Below, piece after piece: positions 8,667 to 17,833 of a stretch of DNA of 64,000 bases. The DNA comes from Bacteroidales bacterium UBA3843 (GTDB lineage: Bacteria > Bacteroidota > Bacteroidia > Bacteroidales > Paludibacteraceae): positions 40,422-104,421 of the forward strand of contig DGHR01000013.1 of assembly GCA_002392745.1 (NCBI GenBank), in the 5' to 3' direction. Positions within the stretch are counted from its first letter, which is position 1. Each line of letters opens with the position of its first letter. Made by a program: the position numbers and the translations under genes. Below the pieces are notes generated by a model that saw only the letters and a list, made by a program, of their open reading frames with translations, did not search any database and was not told the DNA's origin.

Positions 8667-10223
8667 TTATTTCACACGCATGCCGGATGCGTTGTACCAC
8701 GCATCGTTCGAGCGGATAAAGAGCTGACCGTTAATCAGCACTTTCTCGAAACGCGTTTGTCCGGAATATACATCCTCGATTCCCTGAGTATCCGGCTCCT
8801 TCGGGTCGATGGAGGTGCCCTCGGTGTCGCTATCCGTGAAATCTACACGATAGATATTATATTTTCCCGTTTGGGCATAATCGTCTGCAATCACATACAC
8901 GAATACGCATTTGTGAATAGCATCGAAAGCATAGAATGCCTGGGTGGAAATGCCAGTCTTCAACGAAGTAAATTCGCCGCAGGAATCGCAGTAGGTATCG
9001 TTAATTTGATATGCCTCGCCATTAAATTCGAGAGTCTCTTCACCACGTGCGAGAAGCGATATACGGTTGTTGTAAACCAACTCTACATCGTCCAAAAGAA
9101 CGGAATCAGGATGGGTCTTGCTTGCAGTACCACCACCTTGCAGTTTGTTGGTCGTGAAGGTCGTGAGAATATAAGCCGGCTCTTTATCCGAGCTCTCAGT
9201 TACATAGTTGAACGGCACGGAGATACGTTGCCAGCCCAGCGAAGCCGTAGCCGAATAGTTAATCGCTGCTTGAGCTATTTTGATCTCCGAGTAGTCAGCG
9301 GTCTCTGGATCTTGATAGCGCGCATCGGTCGTAATGATGGTACTCATACGTGCTTGATTCGCATCCTTAGAAGCGTCGCGGTCACCTGGGATATATTTTG
9401 CCCAGAAGACCATCGAGTCCGGACGACCCTGGAACGGAGTGTTGAAACCTTCGTTGGCGGGATCGGAGAAGTTATAGTTTTTCTCTGCTTCAGTGGCTGT
9501 TTTAGAACCGGCATTGATCTGACCATTGGTACAGTTACCATTAGCATTCACACCCAATATGGTCTTGGTAGAAAGGAGCGCACTATGAGCGCCATTAGAC
9601 CCCGGACGAATTTGGTTGGATTGAACAAACTGTTCTTTATTGTTCTTTACAAAATCAACAAACTCTCCAGTAGCCGAAACGAACGAGTGCCAGCCTTGCG
9701 GCTCGTTATTGGTCCAAGCGCCTTCGAAACCGCCGTTCGGCAGAGCATAGTTGTTCGAGCGAACAGCATCTCCTGCGAAACAAACGATAATCGGTTCCGG
9801 AAGGGTTTCAGGCTCCGCAATCTGCAATACAATACCTGCTTCACTCTCCGTAGCCTGCGAAGTGTACTTCACGCCTTCTACCTCATAAGATGGCAAGATG
9901 TTGATTGTCGCACGAAGATACAGGGGATCTGCCAAGTAGAGGGTCGTCTCCTCAATAGTAAACTGACCATTCTCGCTGATGGCGATATTAGGCAGAACGA
10001 TACTGCCCAGGCTTACACCGCTGAACTTAAAATCCGGCAGTACGAACGTGAGCGTGTTGTCCGTTACGCCCGGAAGAAGATACACTTGACTCTCAGGATA
10101 TTTGTCTTCTGAGCCAAGCAGCAAATCACCTTCATACTGACCGCATACATCTAATACGGAAACTGCCATTACTTGCGCCGAAACCATCAGTCCGGCAAAA
10201 AGAGTTGTAAAGATTTTTTTCAT
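8667..10223 (-). CDS. Secreted calycin-like/PCMD-domain protein (shorter paralogue)
   Basis: A 518-residue exported protein with signal peptide MKKIFTTLFAGLMVSAQVMA. Residues about 20-150 form a calycin-like beta barrel domain (YEGDLLLG, YLLPGVTDNTLTFVLPDFKF). Residues about 165-390 resemble the PCMD putative carbohydrate metabolism domain (PNGGFEGAW, GWQRISVPFNY, LLDDVELVYNN). The C-terminus carries KVLINGQLFIRSNDAWYNAS, the shared tail module. It is a close paralogue of the first 500 residues of the upstream 834-residue protein, 12 nt away, so the pair probably arose by tandem duplication. It lacks the CDS-type repeats that lengthen the other two operon products. Export to the cell surface together with the TonB-dependent receptor suggests ligand capture; the ligand is unknown. 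Confidence 0.85.
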   Translation of the reverse strand: MKKIFTTLFAGLMVSAQVMAVSVLDVCGQYEGDLLLGSEDKYPESQVYLLPGVTDNTLTFVLPDFKFSGVSLGSIVLPNIAISENGQFTIEETTLYLADPLYLRATINILPSYEVEGVKYTSQATESEAGIVLQIAEPETLPEPIIVCFAGDAVRSNNYALPNGGFEGAWTNNEPQGWHSFVSATGEFVDFVKNNKEQFVQSNQIRPGSNGAHSALLSTKTILGVNANGNCTNGQINAGSKTATEAEKNYNFSDPANEGFNTPFQGRPDSMVFWAKYIPGDRDASKDANQARMSTIITTDARYQDPETADYSEIKIAQAAINYSATASLGWQRISVPFNYVTESSDKEPAYILTTFTTNKLQGGGTASKTHPDSVLLDDVELVYNNRISLLARGEETLEFNGEAYQINDTYCDSCGEFTSLKTGISTQAFYAFDAIHKCVFVYVIADDYAQTGKYNIYRVDFTDSDTEGTSIDPKEPDTQGIEDVYSGQTRFEKVLINGQLFIRSNDAWYNASGMRVK

Positions 10224-10235
10224 TGTTGTAGAATT

Positions 10236-12728
10236 TTATTTGATTTTTTTACCTAAAATATCGTATATCTTTTCGTCCTCACGGATGATGTAGAGTCGGC
10301 CGTTGTAAATAACTTTGCGTACTGAACGGCTGCTTTGCGTCTCTGTCTCTGACAGACCGGTATAAACCGGCTTCGGCTCTACCGAGAGATGAAGCACAAT
10401 GGTGGAATCGCAGTCATTGATAGTATAATACGATGCCTCCATCTCATATTGGCCTTCCGTCATCGAACTCAGGTTCCAGCCCTCCCAATACTGTTCATCG
10501 CCGACTGTCATGGTCAGATACTCATCTACTACATAGGTCGGCAGAACTGTAACCGTCAGACGGACAATAGAGTCGCCGCCGTAGATATTCGGTTGTGACA
10601 CACGCACCTCGCCGTCAAAAGCTTCGCTGTATTTCTCGCCCTCGAACTTGACTTGTTCACCATCGCAAACGAAGACCTCGTATTCGCCGTAAGTTACAGG
10701 GATATCGGAAACGAAGAGTTTCAACACATATACCGAGTCGCAACCATAGATGGTCTGCAAACTGTCGTAATAGTAATAGGGCTCCATAGCCTGCGGCAGG
10801 TCCTTTATAACCTGTCCGTGCCATACGAAATCCGCGTTATTGACATACTTGGTCTGCTCGTAGTGATAGGTCTGGTTCACTGTATAAGTAAACTTATAGA
10901 CGGAATCCATGCCGTAAACCGAAATCAACGAGTCATACACGGTAAACGTTCCTACCTGCTCGGTCGGAAGCACTTTCCCATGCCATTCCGTTTCCTCGTT
11001 CTGACATGCATTCTGCGCCTCTTCGTAGTAATACGGGATCGGCTTAACCGTCAGCTTTAGCGTAAGGACAGAGTCACAACCGGCATTGGTTTTTTCCGTC
11101 ACTGAATAGCTATATTCTCCCGGCAACAAGTCTTTATATTCCGTTCCCTGCCATGTATAGGTCTCGTCCATATTGATTGTTGCCTCAGCAGGGGTTGTAT
11201 AGGTTGGCAACACATTCAGCGTCAGCGTGATAATCGAGTCGCCGCCTTTCGTATTCGGGATGGTCGTAGTATACGTCTTCGCTTCGGTCAGGTTTGTAAA
11301 GAGTTCATCCGAATAGGGCTCGTTGTCGCAGGTCGTAGCCGTATACGCATATTCGGTATCCACAACCGGCGGAACGGGTGTTGCCATCTGAAGAGTATAT
11401 ACGGAGTATGCTCCTGCTTGCGAATAGTTGTCTGCCACCACGTACACGTTCACGCGGTTATTCTCTGCATCATAGCCGATAAACGTTTTTGCAGCCTTGG
11501 CATTCGTAGTAGCCGCAAACGTATATTCACTGTCGCTGAACTCCGCATCAGTTTTGGCCGCTCCATTCGTGAAGCTGACTGCGGCGCCGTTCATCGTAAG
11601 CGAAGTAAGAGAGTGGTTATATACAATCTCCGCATCGTCCAGATAAACGACATCCGGGCTGTTCTTGCTCGAGTTACCGCCGCCCGGAGTGGCATTGGAA
11701 GAGAAAGTAACCAGGATATATGCCGCCGTCTTAGGATCTAACGAAGTATAAACAAACGGCGTAGAGAGGCGCTGCCAGCCCTTTGAGCTGGTGGCAGAAT
11801 AGTTAATCTCCGCGTTGCTTACCTTGACCGATCCATACGAACCGGTCTCCGGATCTTGGTAGCGTGCATTCTGCGTAATGACCGCATTTGCACGAGCTTT
11901 ATTGGAATTATCCGTAACGCTTCCTCCGCCAGGGATATATTTTGCCCAGAACACCAACGAATCCGGCTGACCAACGAACTCTGTATTATAGCCGTTATTG
12001 GAAGGATCGGAGAAGTTGTAGTTGCCGCTGGCATCTCCTGCAGACATCGAACCTGCATTGATTTGTCCGTTCGTGCAGTTTCCATTACCCTTAGCTCCCA
12101 AAGTCACCTTCGATTGAATCTTCACACTCTGAGAACCGGTAGTCCCCGGACGGACATCTGTACTTTTGGAAAACTGCTCCGTATTGGGATTTACGAAACC
12201 AGCGAACCCCCCCGTAGCCGTAACGAAAGAATGCCAACCGGACACCTCGTTTCCACTCCAAGCACCCTCAAAACCACCATTTGTAATTTCATAATTACGA
12301 TTCATCACCTTGTTTCCGTTAAAAACGACAGGAATACTTTCTGGAAGACCGGCTTCGATAGAAAGCGACACGTTGGCATTAGTCCCGTTAATCTGACTTC
12401 CGCTCAGCATCGACACCTCCGCACGCGTCTGGATAATCTTTATATACAGCGGACGATTATTCAATGTCAGCGTACCCTCCCCGTCCATAGGGATATTCAC
12501 CAGCACGATATCACCCAGCGAAACTCCGCTGAACTTAAAATCCGGCAACACAAACGTGATGGTGTTTGCCGTCACGCCCGGTAGGATATAGATCTCTTCG
12601 TTCGGGTACTCGTCGCCGCCGATATTCAGCGTTCCTTTGAACACGCCCGATGCATCATTCACCGTCACCGCCAGTGCAGTAATAGCTGATACACAAGCAA
12701 TTATAACTGTAGTAAAAATCTTTTTCAT
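10236..12728 (-). CDS. Secreted calycin-like/PCMD-domain protein with C-terminal repeats (longer paralogue)
   Basis: An 830-residue exported protein. Its order is signal peptide (MKKIFTTVIIACVSAITALA), calycin-like domain (about 20-145), PCMD-like domain (about 155-380, with TNGGFEGAW, GWQRLSTPFVY and LDDAEIVYN), then four or five repeats of about 80 residues with GGDSIxxLTLxVLPTY and CDSxxxLxL, and the shared tail module (KVIYNGRLYIIREDEKIYDI). The ATG at 12740 is also in frame, but the one at 12728 places a normal signal peptide at the N-terminus and matches its paralogue, so it was preferred. It begins 25 nt after the TonB-dependent receptor stop, in the same operon. The repeats look like spacers that hold the sensor or binding domains away from the surface. 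Confidence 0.85.
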   Translation of the reverse strand: MKKIFTTVIIACVSAITALAVTVNDASGVFKGTLNIGGDEYPNEEIYILPGVTANTITFVLPDFKFSGVSLGDIVLVNIPMDGEGTLTLNNRPLYIKIIQTRAEVSMLSGSQINGTNANVSLSIEAGLPESIPVVFNGNKVMNRNYEITNGGFEGAWSGNEVSGWHSFVTATGGFAGFVNPNTEQFSKSTDVRPGTTGSQSVKIQSKVTLGAKGNGNCTNGQINAGSMSAGDASGNYNFSDPSNNGYNTEFVGQPDSLVFWAKYIPGGGSVTDNSNKARANAVITQNARYQDPETGSYGSVKVSNAEINYSATSSKGWQRLSTPFVYTSLDPKTAAYILVTFSSNATPGGGNSSKNSPDVVYLDDAEIVYNHSLTSLTMNGAAVSFTNGAAKTDAEFSDSEYTFAATTNAKAAKTFIGYDAENNRVNVYVVADNYSQAGAYSVYTLQMATPVPPVVDTEYAYTATTCDNEPYSDELFTNLTEAKTYTTTIPNTKGGDSIITLTLNVLPTYTTPAEATINMDETYTWQGTEYKDLLPGEYSYSVTEKTNAGCDSVLTLKLTVKPIPYYYEEAQNACQNEETEWHGKVLPTEQVGTFTVYDSLISVYGMDSVYKFTYTVNQTYHYEQTKYVNNADFVWHGQVIKDLPQAMEPYYYYDSLQTIYGCDSVYVLKLFVSDIPVTYGEYEVFVCDGEQVKFEGEKYSEAFDGEVRVSQPNIYGGDSIVRLTVTVLPTYVVDEYLTMTVGDEQYWEGWNLSSMTEGQYEMEASYYTINDCDSTIVLHLSVEPKPVYTGLSETETQSSRSVRKVIYNGRLYIIREDEKIYDILGKKIK

Positions 12729-12753
12729 CTCACTAAACATTAAACACTAAACT

Positions 12754-15531
12754 TTATAACGTGATATTCATTCTGCAAACAAAAGTGCGGGGAGGAGCCA
12801 ACGCCATCGGACGATAGCTGTACTCGGTATTGAGCAGGTTGTTTACCAGGAACTGCAGTTCTACGTGTTCCTTGAAACGCACTGCCGCACGCAAATCCAT
12901 CGTAAAAACACTTGTATTGTGGCTCATCCAATAGTCGTGGAGCGACACGCCGTCCTCATAGCCGAAAATGAACTTACGAGCGTAATCCATCAGGTCCGGC
13001 GCCGCTTTCTCACGCTCGTCCACCATGATATAATCCACTGCCAGCATCTTGCTGCGGTACGACATATTCAGCCCCAGCGAGAACCATTTGTAGTTGTAAT
13101 CCAACGTGGCCTTGAACGAGTGTTTGTTGCGGTATTTCAGATATTTGGTGTCGTTCGACTTGTTTTTCATCTGCAACGGGTCGGTATAGGTCTTTTCTTC
13201 TTCTATACGTTTGGCGTTATCCAAATCCTCCGGTTGAGTGAAGGTGTAACCGATGGTATAGCGCAGCTCCATGTCTTTCCGGATATCCACCTTACCGGCC
13301 GTGCTCACTTCGGCACCATAGATACGCGCATGGTTCACATTCACGAATTGGGCACCTATACCGATACCGGCGTTGCTAAGCGACTTGGTGGTCTTGATAT
13401 CATCAATCATATTTTGCACCTCGCTAATCACATCGTCCATCGAGTTAATCATCGTAAAATCGGAATTGCGGAACAGGCCGAACTGGTACTCTATCATGTT
13501 GCGGTACTCTGTATAGAATGCTGCCACATCCAGTGTTCCGGTAATAGGACCGAACTTATAAAGCTGTTTATAGCCGATTTCTGCATTGAAGCCTGACTCG
13601 GGTTTGATGTCATGATTCGGATAGACACCTACGCCGCCGATGTCCTTGCGGGCGAATTTCTCCGTGATAGATGGGTTGCGATAACCCTGACCGAAGCTGG
13701 CGCGGAGGAATCCGGCTTTGTAAATCTCCCAGTTCAGGCCGGCACGGAAGACAGGGCGTACCGGGCAGAGCCATTTGCCGATTTGGATGTTTGCCTCCTT
13801 ATAATGGTCGTCCATGCGGTAGTATTCCAGACGCATTCCGGCACTCAAGGACAGTTTGTCTGCGATACGGTGGTCGTACTGCAGATAGGCCGCCAGATTG
13901 TCAGTGTGGTGCGTTCCCGTGATATTCGCCGTATTGGTAATGTGGTTCCAGTTGATACCTGTGGTCAGACGTACACCGGACTGCCATTGCTTGGCAAACT
14001 GATAATCGATATATCCGTTGTAGGTCAACTCCGGACGCGTTGGACTGTTGTCTGCCAGCAGGTTCATGGCATAGGCCACTACATCCTGCAGTTCAGCTAC
14101 TGTGCCGGTATACCCCAGACCGTTCTTTACCAGGTCTATGCCGTTCGTTATCGCCCCCAGCCAGTCCTCATTCATCACAGGAATAGCTACGTCCTGGAAT
14201 GTAACCAGCAGGGCATCCTCTATCGCCATTCCGCCATCCATCCGGCTCTTTATCTGGTCGTAATAACCTTTCACTTTGTCCAAGTCAAAGCTTGTGACAC
14301 CCCATTTCAGCAGTTCCTCAGTGCTCATGCCGGCAGTGGGTTTCGTAATATTGTCCGAGGTCAAGTAGAAGCGGGCGCGAATCTTATGCGAAGTGCCGTT
14401 ATCGGCGTTGTCGTAGTTCCAGAACGGGTCGATGTTGAAGTTATGCTCCTTGCGTCCCATATTGGTCAGCGGAGACGGGTGAATAGGGTCCTTCGGACTC
14501 CGCCAGATGAAGAAATCGCCGAACTGGTTCGCCACATAGTTCACATTGGCGCCCATACTCATGTACTGCCCCTCCGGCATCGGTTTATGGTAGGTCATAC
14601 TACCGCCCAGACGCACGCGGTCGTTAAAACTCTGCTGGCGGTAGCCCTCGTCCTTGAAGGCGCTGATAGCTCCCGAAACATCAAAATTGCCCACACGGCG
14701 GGTATGCGATGCCTCTGCACCATAATAGAGCGGCAATCGCGCGCCCGTGTATGCGTATTCCTTATAATTATCATATACGCCTACATAACCGCTTATCTTC
14801 GTCTCCGGTTTCAGTCCCGGACGCTGGGTGCGGACATTGATAACACCGTTCAATGCCGATGAACCGTAGAGTACGGATGAGGCACCTTTGATGACCTCTA
14901 CCTGCCCCACGTTCTCAAGCGGCACGTTGTTCCAGTTGATTTCACCTGTCTTCGGGTTCAGAATCGACATTCCGTCCATCAGCACCTGGCAACGGCTACC
15001 TACGCTGTAGGTCCAGCCGCCACCGCCACGGATGCTCGGTTGCTTGTCTATTATCTCCACGCCCGGCAGCGTCTGCAGCGTAGCAGACAAGTCCGTCGGA
15101 GCCTGACTGCGCAACGCCTGAGGCTTCAGCACCTCCATCGAGACCGTCACATCTGTCTGCCGCTGCTCAAAACGGCCGGCGGTCACTACGATATCATCCA
15201 GCAACTCATTATGAGTCAGAAGCGGTACATTCAGAGTCTTCGTCAACGAAGTCACCGAACGCGTCTCTGTGTCGTACCCCACATACGAGAAACTCAGCAT
15301 TGTCGGCTTGCGAGTGTCCACCTTGATGGTATAGCGGCCATCAAAATCAGTCACGGTTCCCTGGGAAGGATTGTTCTTGTCGAATACGGTTACGCCTATC
15401 AGCGGCTCACGCGTTTGCATGTCTGTTACCACACCGCTTATCTCTGTCAGTTGAACGGCATCGGACGCCTGCGACCACGCGCACGCGCTATACAACAATA
15501 AATAAATCAGAAGAATTTGGAATCTTTTCAT
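12754..15531 (-). CDS. TonB-dependent outer membrane receptor with N-terminal carboxypeptidase-D-like domain
   Basis: A 925-residue outer membrane active transporter. The signal peptide is MKRFQILLIYLLLYSACAWS. It is followed by a carboxypeptidase regulatory-like domain (ISGVVTDMQTREPLIGVTVF), a plug domain (about 120-250, with PSIRGGGGWTYSVGS and VEVIKGASSVLYGSSALNG) and a 22-strand barrel ending NITL. The open frame extends 46 codons further upstream, but that stretch contains the promoter (15565-15595), so the ATG at 15531 is the start. There is no SusD partner; the gene heads an operon with three exported proteins (12728, 10223, 8657), which are candidate surface ligand-binding partners. 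The plug and single-receptor arrangement resemble cobalamin, haem or siderophore receptors more than SusC, but the substrate cannot be assigned. Confidence 0.92.
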   Translation of the reverse strand: MKRFQILLIYLLLYSACAWSQASDAVQLTEISGVVTDMQTREPLIGVTVFDKNNPSQGTVTDFDGRYTIKVDTRKPTMLSFSYVGYDTETRSVTSLTKTLNVPLLTHNELLDDIVVTAGRFEQRQTDVTVSMEVLKPQALRSQAPTDLSATLQTLPGVEIIDKQPSIRGGGGWTYSVGSRCQVLMDGMSILNPKTGEINWNNVPLENVGQVEVIKGASSVLYGSSALNGVINVRTQRPGLKPETKISGYVGVYDNYKEYAYTGARLPLYYGAEASHTRRVGNFDVSGAISAFKDEGYRQQSFNDRVRLGGSMTYHKPMPEGQYMSMGANVNYVANQFGDFFIWRSPKDPIHPSPLTNMGRKEHNFNIDPFWNYDNADNGTSHKIRARFYLTSDNITKPTAGMSTEELLKWGVTSFDLDKVKGYYDQIKSRMDGGMAIEDALLVTFQDVAIPVMNEDWLGAITNGIDLVKNGLGYTGTVAELQDVVAYAMNLLADNSPTRPELTYNGYIDYQFAKQWQSGVRLTTGINWNHITNTANITGTHHTDNLAAYLQYDHRIADKLSLSAGMRLEYYRMDDHYKEANIQIGKWLCPVRPVFRAGLNWEIYKAGFLRASFGQGYRNPSITEKFARKDIGGVGVYPNHDIKPESGFNAEIGYKQLYKFGPITGTLDVAAFYTEYRNMIEYQFGLFRNSDFTMINSMDDVISEVQNMIDDIKTTKSLSNAGIGIGAQFVNVNHARIYGAEVSTAGKVDIRKDMELRYTIGYTFTQPEDLDNAKRIEEEKTYTDPLQMKNKSNDTKYLKYRNKHSFKATLDYNYKWFSLGLNMSYRSKMLAVDYIMVDEREKAAPDLMDYARKFIFGYEDGVSLHDYWMSHNTSVFTMDLRAAVRFKEHVELQFLVNNLLNTEYSYRPMALAPPRTFVCRMNITL

Positions 15532-15564
15532 TATCTTTTGTACCTTAATTTTCAAAATCGGGTG

Positions 15565-15595
15565 CAAAAGTACTCTTTTGTTCTCAAATACACAA
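15565..15595 (-). promoter_or_regulatory. Promoter of the TonB receptor/secreted protein operon
   Basis: On the minus strand: TTG at 15593-15595, 20 bp spacer, TACTTTTG at 15565-15572, then CACCCG and an AT-rich stretch. The same CACCCG follows the -7 box of the sufT-like and tRNA-Lys promoters. The expected start site is about 30 nt before the ATG at 15531. Confidence 0.75.
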
Positions 15596-15701
15596 TACCT
15601 GTTATTAATAGAATGTTTACTAATTTTACTATCATTATATACAATCTTAAAAATCGTATATAAAAACATATAATTTTACTTCTATCTATCGCATATATAT
15701 T

Positions 15702-15743
15702 AAAAAAAAGAATGAGTTTCCAGAGAGAAGAAACCCATTCTTT
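15702..15743 (-). terminator. Rho-independent terminator after htpG
   Basis: On the minus strand a 14-bp stem with one mismatch (15730-15743 against 15707-15720, loop of about 9 nt) is followed by a run of eight T. It lies 25 nt past the htpG stop and separates htpG from the receptor operon. Confidence 0.85.
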
Positions 15744-15767
15744 ATAGCCAACGCCTTCGCGTTCGGA

Positions 15768-17720
15768 TTACAGCAGTTCCACCGAACGGTTGACAAATTT
15801 GGCGAGTGCTTCGCCTTTCAGTTGCCCGGAAGCCAGCAATGCGATGTCGATGAGTTGTTTCAGGCGTTCGTCTTCGCCGTCCAGTTTATAGACGGTCTTT
15901 GTCACGGTCTCCTTCTTCGTCTCCTCGCCATCTTTCTTCTCCACTTCTTCCTCTACCTGCTCACTCGTCATCTTGGATACCAACTCCTGAATAAGAGGGT
16001 GCGAGGTATTGAGAACCAGGTTATATTGGTCCGGCATCTGACCGTAGAACGACATACCCTGCTGATGCGCCGACATTTCCTTCATACGGCGCATGAACTC
16101 ATTCTGTGTCAGGAATACCGGCAGCGCGTCAGCCGCAGCCGCTTCACAGGATACATAGTAATTCAACTTCTCCGCTTGCGGGATGAAGGCTTCAAACGCC
16201 TTGCGCAGTCCTTCTTTCTGCTCGTCGGAATAGGTGTCTTTGGCGGCGTCTTCCTTACGGATAAGGTTCTCTATCGTGTCGCTGTCTATACGAACGAAAC
16301 GCAGTTTGCCTTCGTCTCCGGCTTTCTGCTCTGCTTGGCTCATGCAGTGCACATCCAGCTCGCCGTCCATCAGCAGCACATCATATCCTTTGGCTTTCGC
16401 GCGCTCGATATACGTATAGTGCGCATCCGCGTCATTGGTGTACAGGAGAACCAGATTGCCGTCTTTGTCCGTCTGAGCCTCTTTGACTTTCGTCTTGTAC
16501 TCGTCCAGCGTGAAGTACTCGCCACCGAGGTTCTTCAGCAACGCAAAATCCTTCGCTTTCTCGTAGAATTTCTCATCGGTCAGCATTCCGAACTGGATGA
16601 ACATCTTGATATCATCCCATTTCTTGGCGAACGACTCTTTGTCCGCTTTGTATAACTCGGCGAGTTTGTCCGCCACTTTCTTGGTGATGTAACCGCTGAT
16701 TTTCTTCACGTTGTTGTCGCTTTGCAGATAACTCCGGCTCACGTTCAGCGGGATATCGGGACTGTCAATGACGCCATGCAGCAATGTCAGGTACTCCGGC
16801 ACGATGTTCTCCACCTCATCGGTGACATACACTTGGTTGCAATAGAGCTGAATCTTGTTGCGGTGCACATCCAGGTTGCTCTTGATTTTCGGGAAATACA
16901 GTATACCCGTCAGGTTGAACGGGTAGTCCACGTTCAGATGGATATGGAACAGCGGTTCCTCCATCTGCGTCGGATACAGCTCGTGATAGAACTTGTCGTA
17001 GTCCTCGTCTTTCAGTTCGGACGGTTTGCGGGTCCACGCGGGGTTGACGTCGTTGATTATGTTCTCTTCGTCCAGTTCCACCTCCTTGCCGTCTTTCCAT
17101 TCTTTCTTCTTGCCGAATGCTATCTCAACAGGAAGGAACTTGCAGTATTTCTTCAGCAGTCCCTCTATCGTGGCGTCCTCTAAATACTGGCTGAACTCGT
17201 CGTCGATATGCAGTACGACGTCCGTACCGCGTTCGGACTTGATGGTTTCCTCCATCGTATATTCCGGGTCGCCTTCGCAACTCCAGTGAACCGCTTTCGC
17301 ATTCTCCTGATAACTCTGGCTAAAAATCTCCACTTTCTTGCTCACCATGAAGGCCGAGTAGAAGCCCAGACCGAAATGACCGATGATGGCCTCCGTCTTG
17401 TCTTTGTATTTGTTGACGAATTCCTCTGCGCCGGAGAAGGCTATCTGGTTGATGTATTTGTCCACTTCCTCGGCTGTCATTCCGATTCCGTGGTCGGAGA
17501 CAGTTAGCGTCTTCTTTTGTTTGTCTATAGTAACACGTACACGCACGTCACCCAAGTCGCCTTTCACCTCGCCTACCGAAGAGAGTGTCTTCAGTTTCTG
17601 GGTGGCGTCTACGGCGTTGCTGATCAACTCACGGAGGAAGATCTCGTGGTCTGAATACAAAAATTTCTTGATGACGGGGAAGATATTATTACTCGTTACC
17701 CCAATATTTCCTTTGCTCAT
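15768..17720 (-). CDS. htpG: Molecular chaperone HtpG (bacterial Hsp90)
   Basis: A 650-residue ATP-dependent cytoplasmic chaperone. The N-terminal GHKL ATPase domain shows FLRELISNAVDA (ATP/Mg-binding Glu and Asn), SDHGIGMT, and the lid region GHFGLGFYSAF. The middle domain includes LNVSRSYLQSD, and the C-terminal dimerisation domain ends in NRSVELL. Length is normal for the family. A charged Glu/Lys-rich stretch near residue 600 (EEVEKKDGEETKKE) is common in Bacteroidota HtpG. The gene is single, 113 nt downstream of the SusD stop, and has its own terminator. An imperfect inverted repeat (17818-17832) in the upstream gap may be a heat-shock control site. No consensus TAnnTTTG promoter is seen upstream, which would fit an alternative or regulated promoter. 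Confidence 0.97.
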   Translation of the reverse strand: MSKGNIGVTSNNIFPVIKKFLYSDHEIFLRELISNAVDATQKLKTLSSVGEVKGDLGDVRVRVTIDKQKKTLTVSDHGIGMTAEEVDKYINQIAFSGAEEFVNKYKDKTEAIIGHFGLGFYSAFMVSKKVEIFSQSYQENAKAVHWSCEGDPEYTMEETIKSERGTDVVLHIDDEFSQYLEDATIEGLLKKYCKFLPVEIAFGKKKEWKDGKEVELDEENIINDVNPAWTRKPSELKDEDYDKFYHELYPTQMEEPLFHIHLNVDYPFNLTGILYFPKIKSNLDVHRNKIQLYCNQVYVTDEVENIVPEYLTLLHGVIDSPDIPLNVSRSYLQSDNNVKKISGYITKKVADKLAELYKADKESFAKKWDDIKMFIQFGMLTDEKFYEKAKDFALLKNLGGEYFTLDEYKTKVKEAQTDKDGNLVLLYTNDADAHYTYIERAKAKGYDVLLMDGELDVHCMSQAEQKAGDEGKLRFVRIDSDTIENLIRKEDAAKDTYSDEQKEGLRKAFEAFIPQAEKLNYYVSCEAAAADALPVFLTQNEFMRRMKEMSAHQQGMSFYGQMPDQYNLVLNTSHPLIQELVSKMTSEQVEEEVEKKDGEETKKETVTKTVYKLDGEDERLKQLIDIALLASGQLKGEALAKFVNRSVELL

Positions 17721-17817
17721 AGTCTGTATGGATTTGAATAAACTGTCATTGATGTGTCTATCGATATATTGATATACCGATTACCATAAGACAAATCCCG
17801 TGCCGACAAAAGAAATA

Positions 17818-17832
17818 CTGACAAAATGGCAG
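17818..17832. promoter_or_regulatory. Inverted repeat upstream of htpG, possible operator
   Basis: The 15-bp sequence CTGACAAAATGGCAG has arms matching at five of six positions. It sits between the SusD stop and htpG, about 100 bp upstream of the htpG ATG. It is not CIRCE (the HrcA site). A role in heat-shock control is only suggested by position. Confidence 0.35.
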
Positions 17833-17833
17833 A

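Noticed and set aside
13612..14862. 416-codon plus-strand frame opposite the TonB receptor
   Set aside because: Antisense shadow of a clear receptor gene; no domain or start signals.
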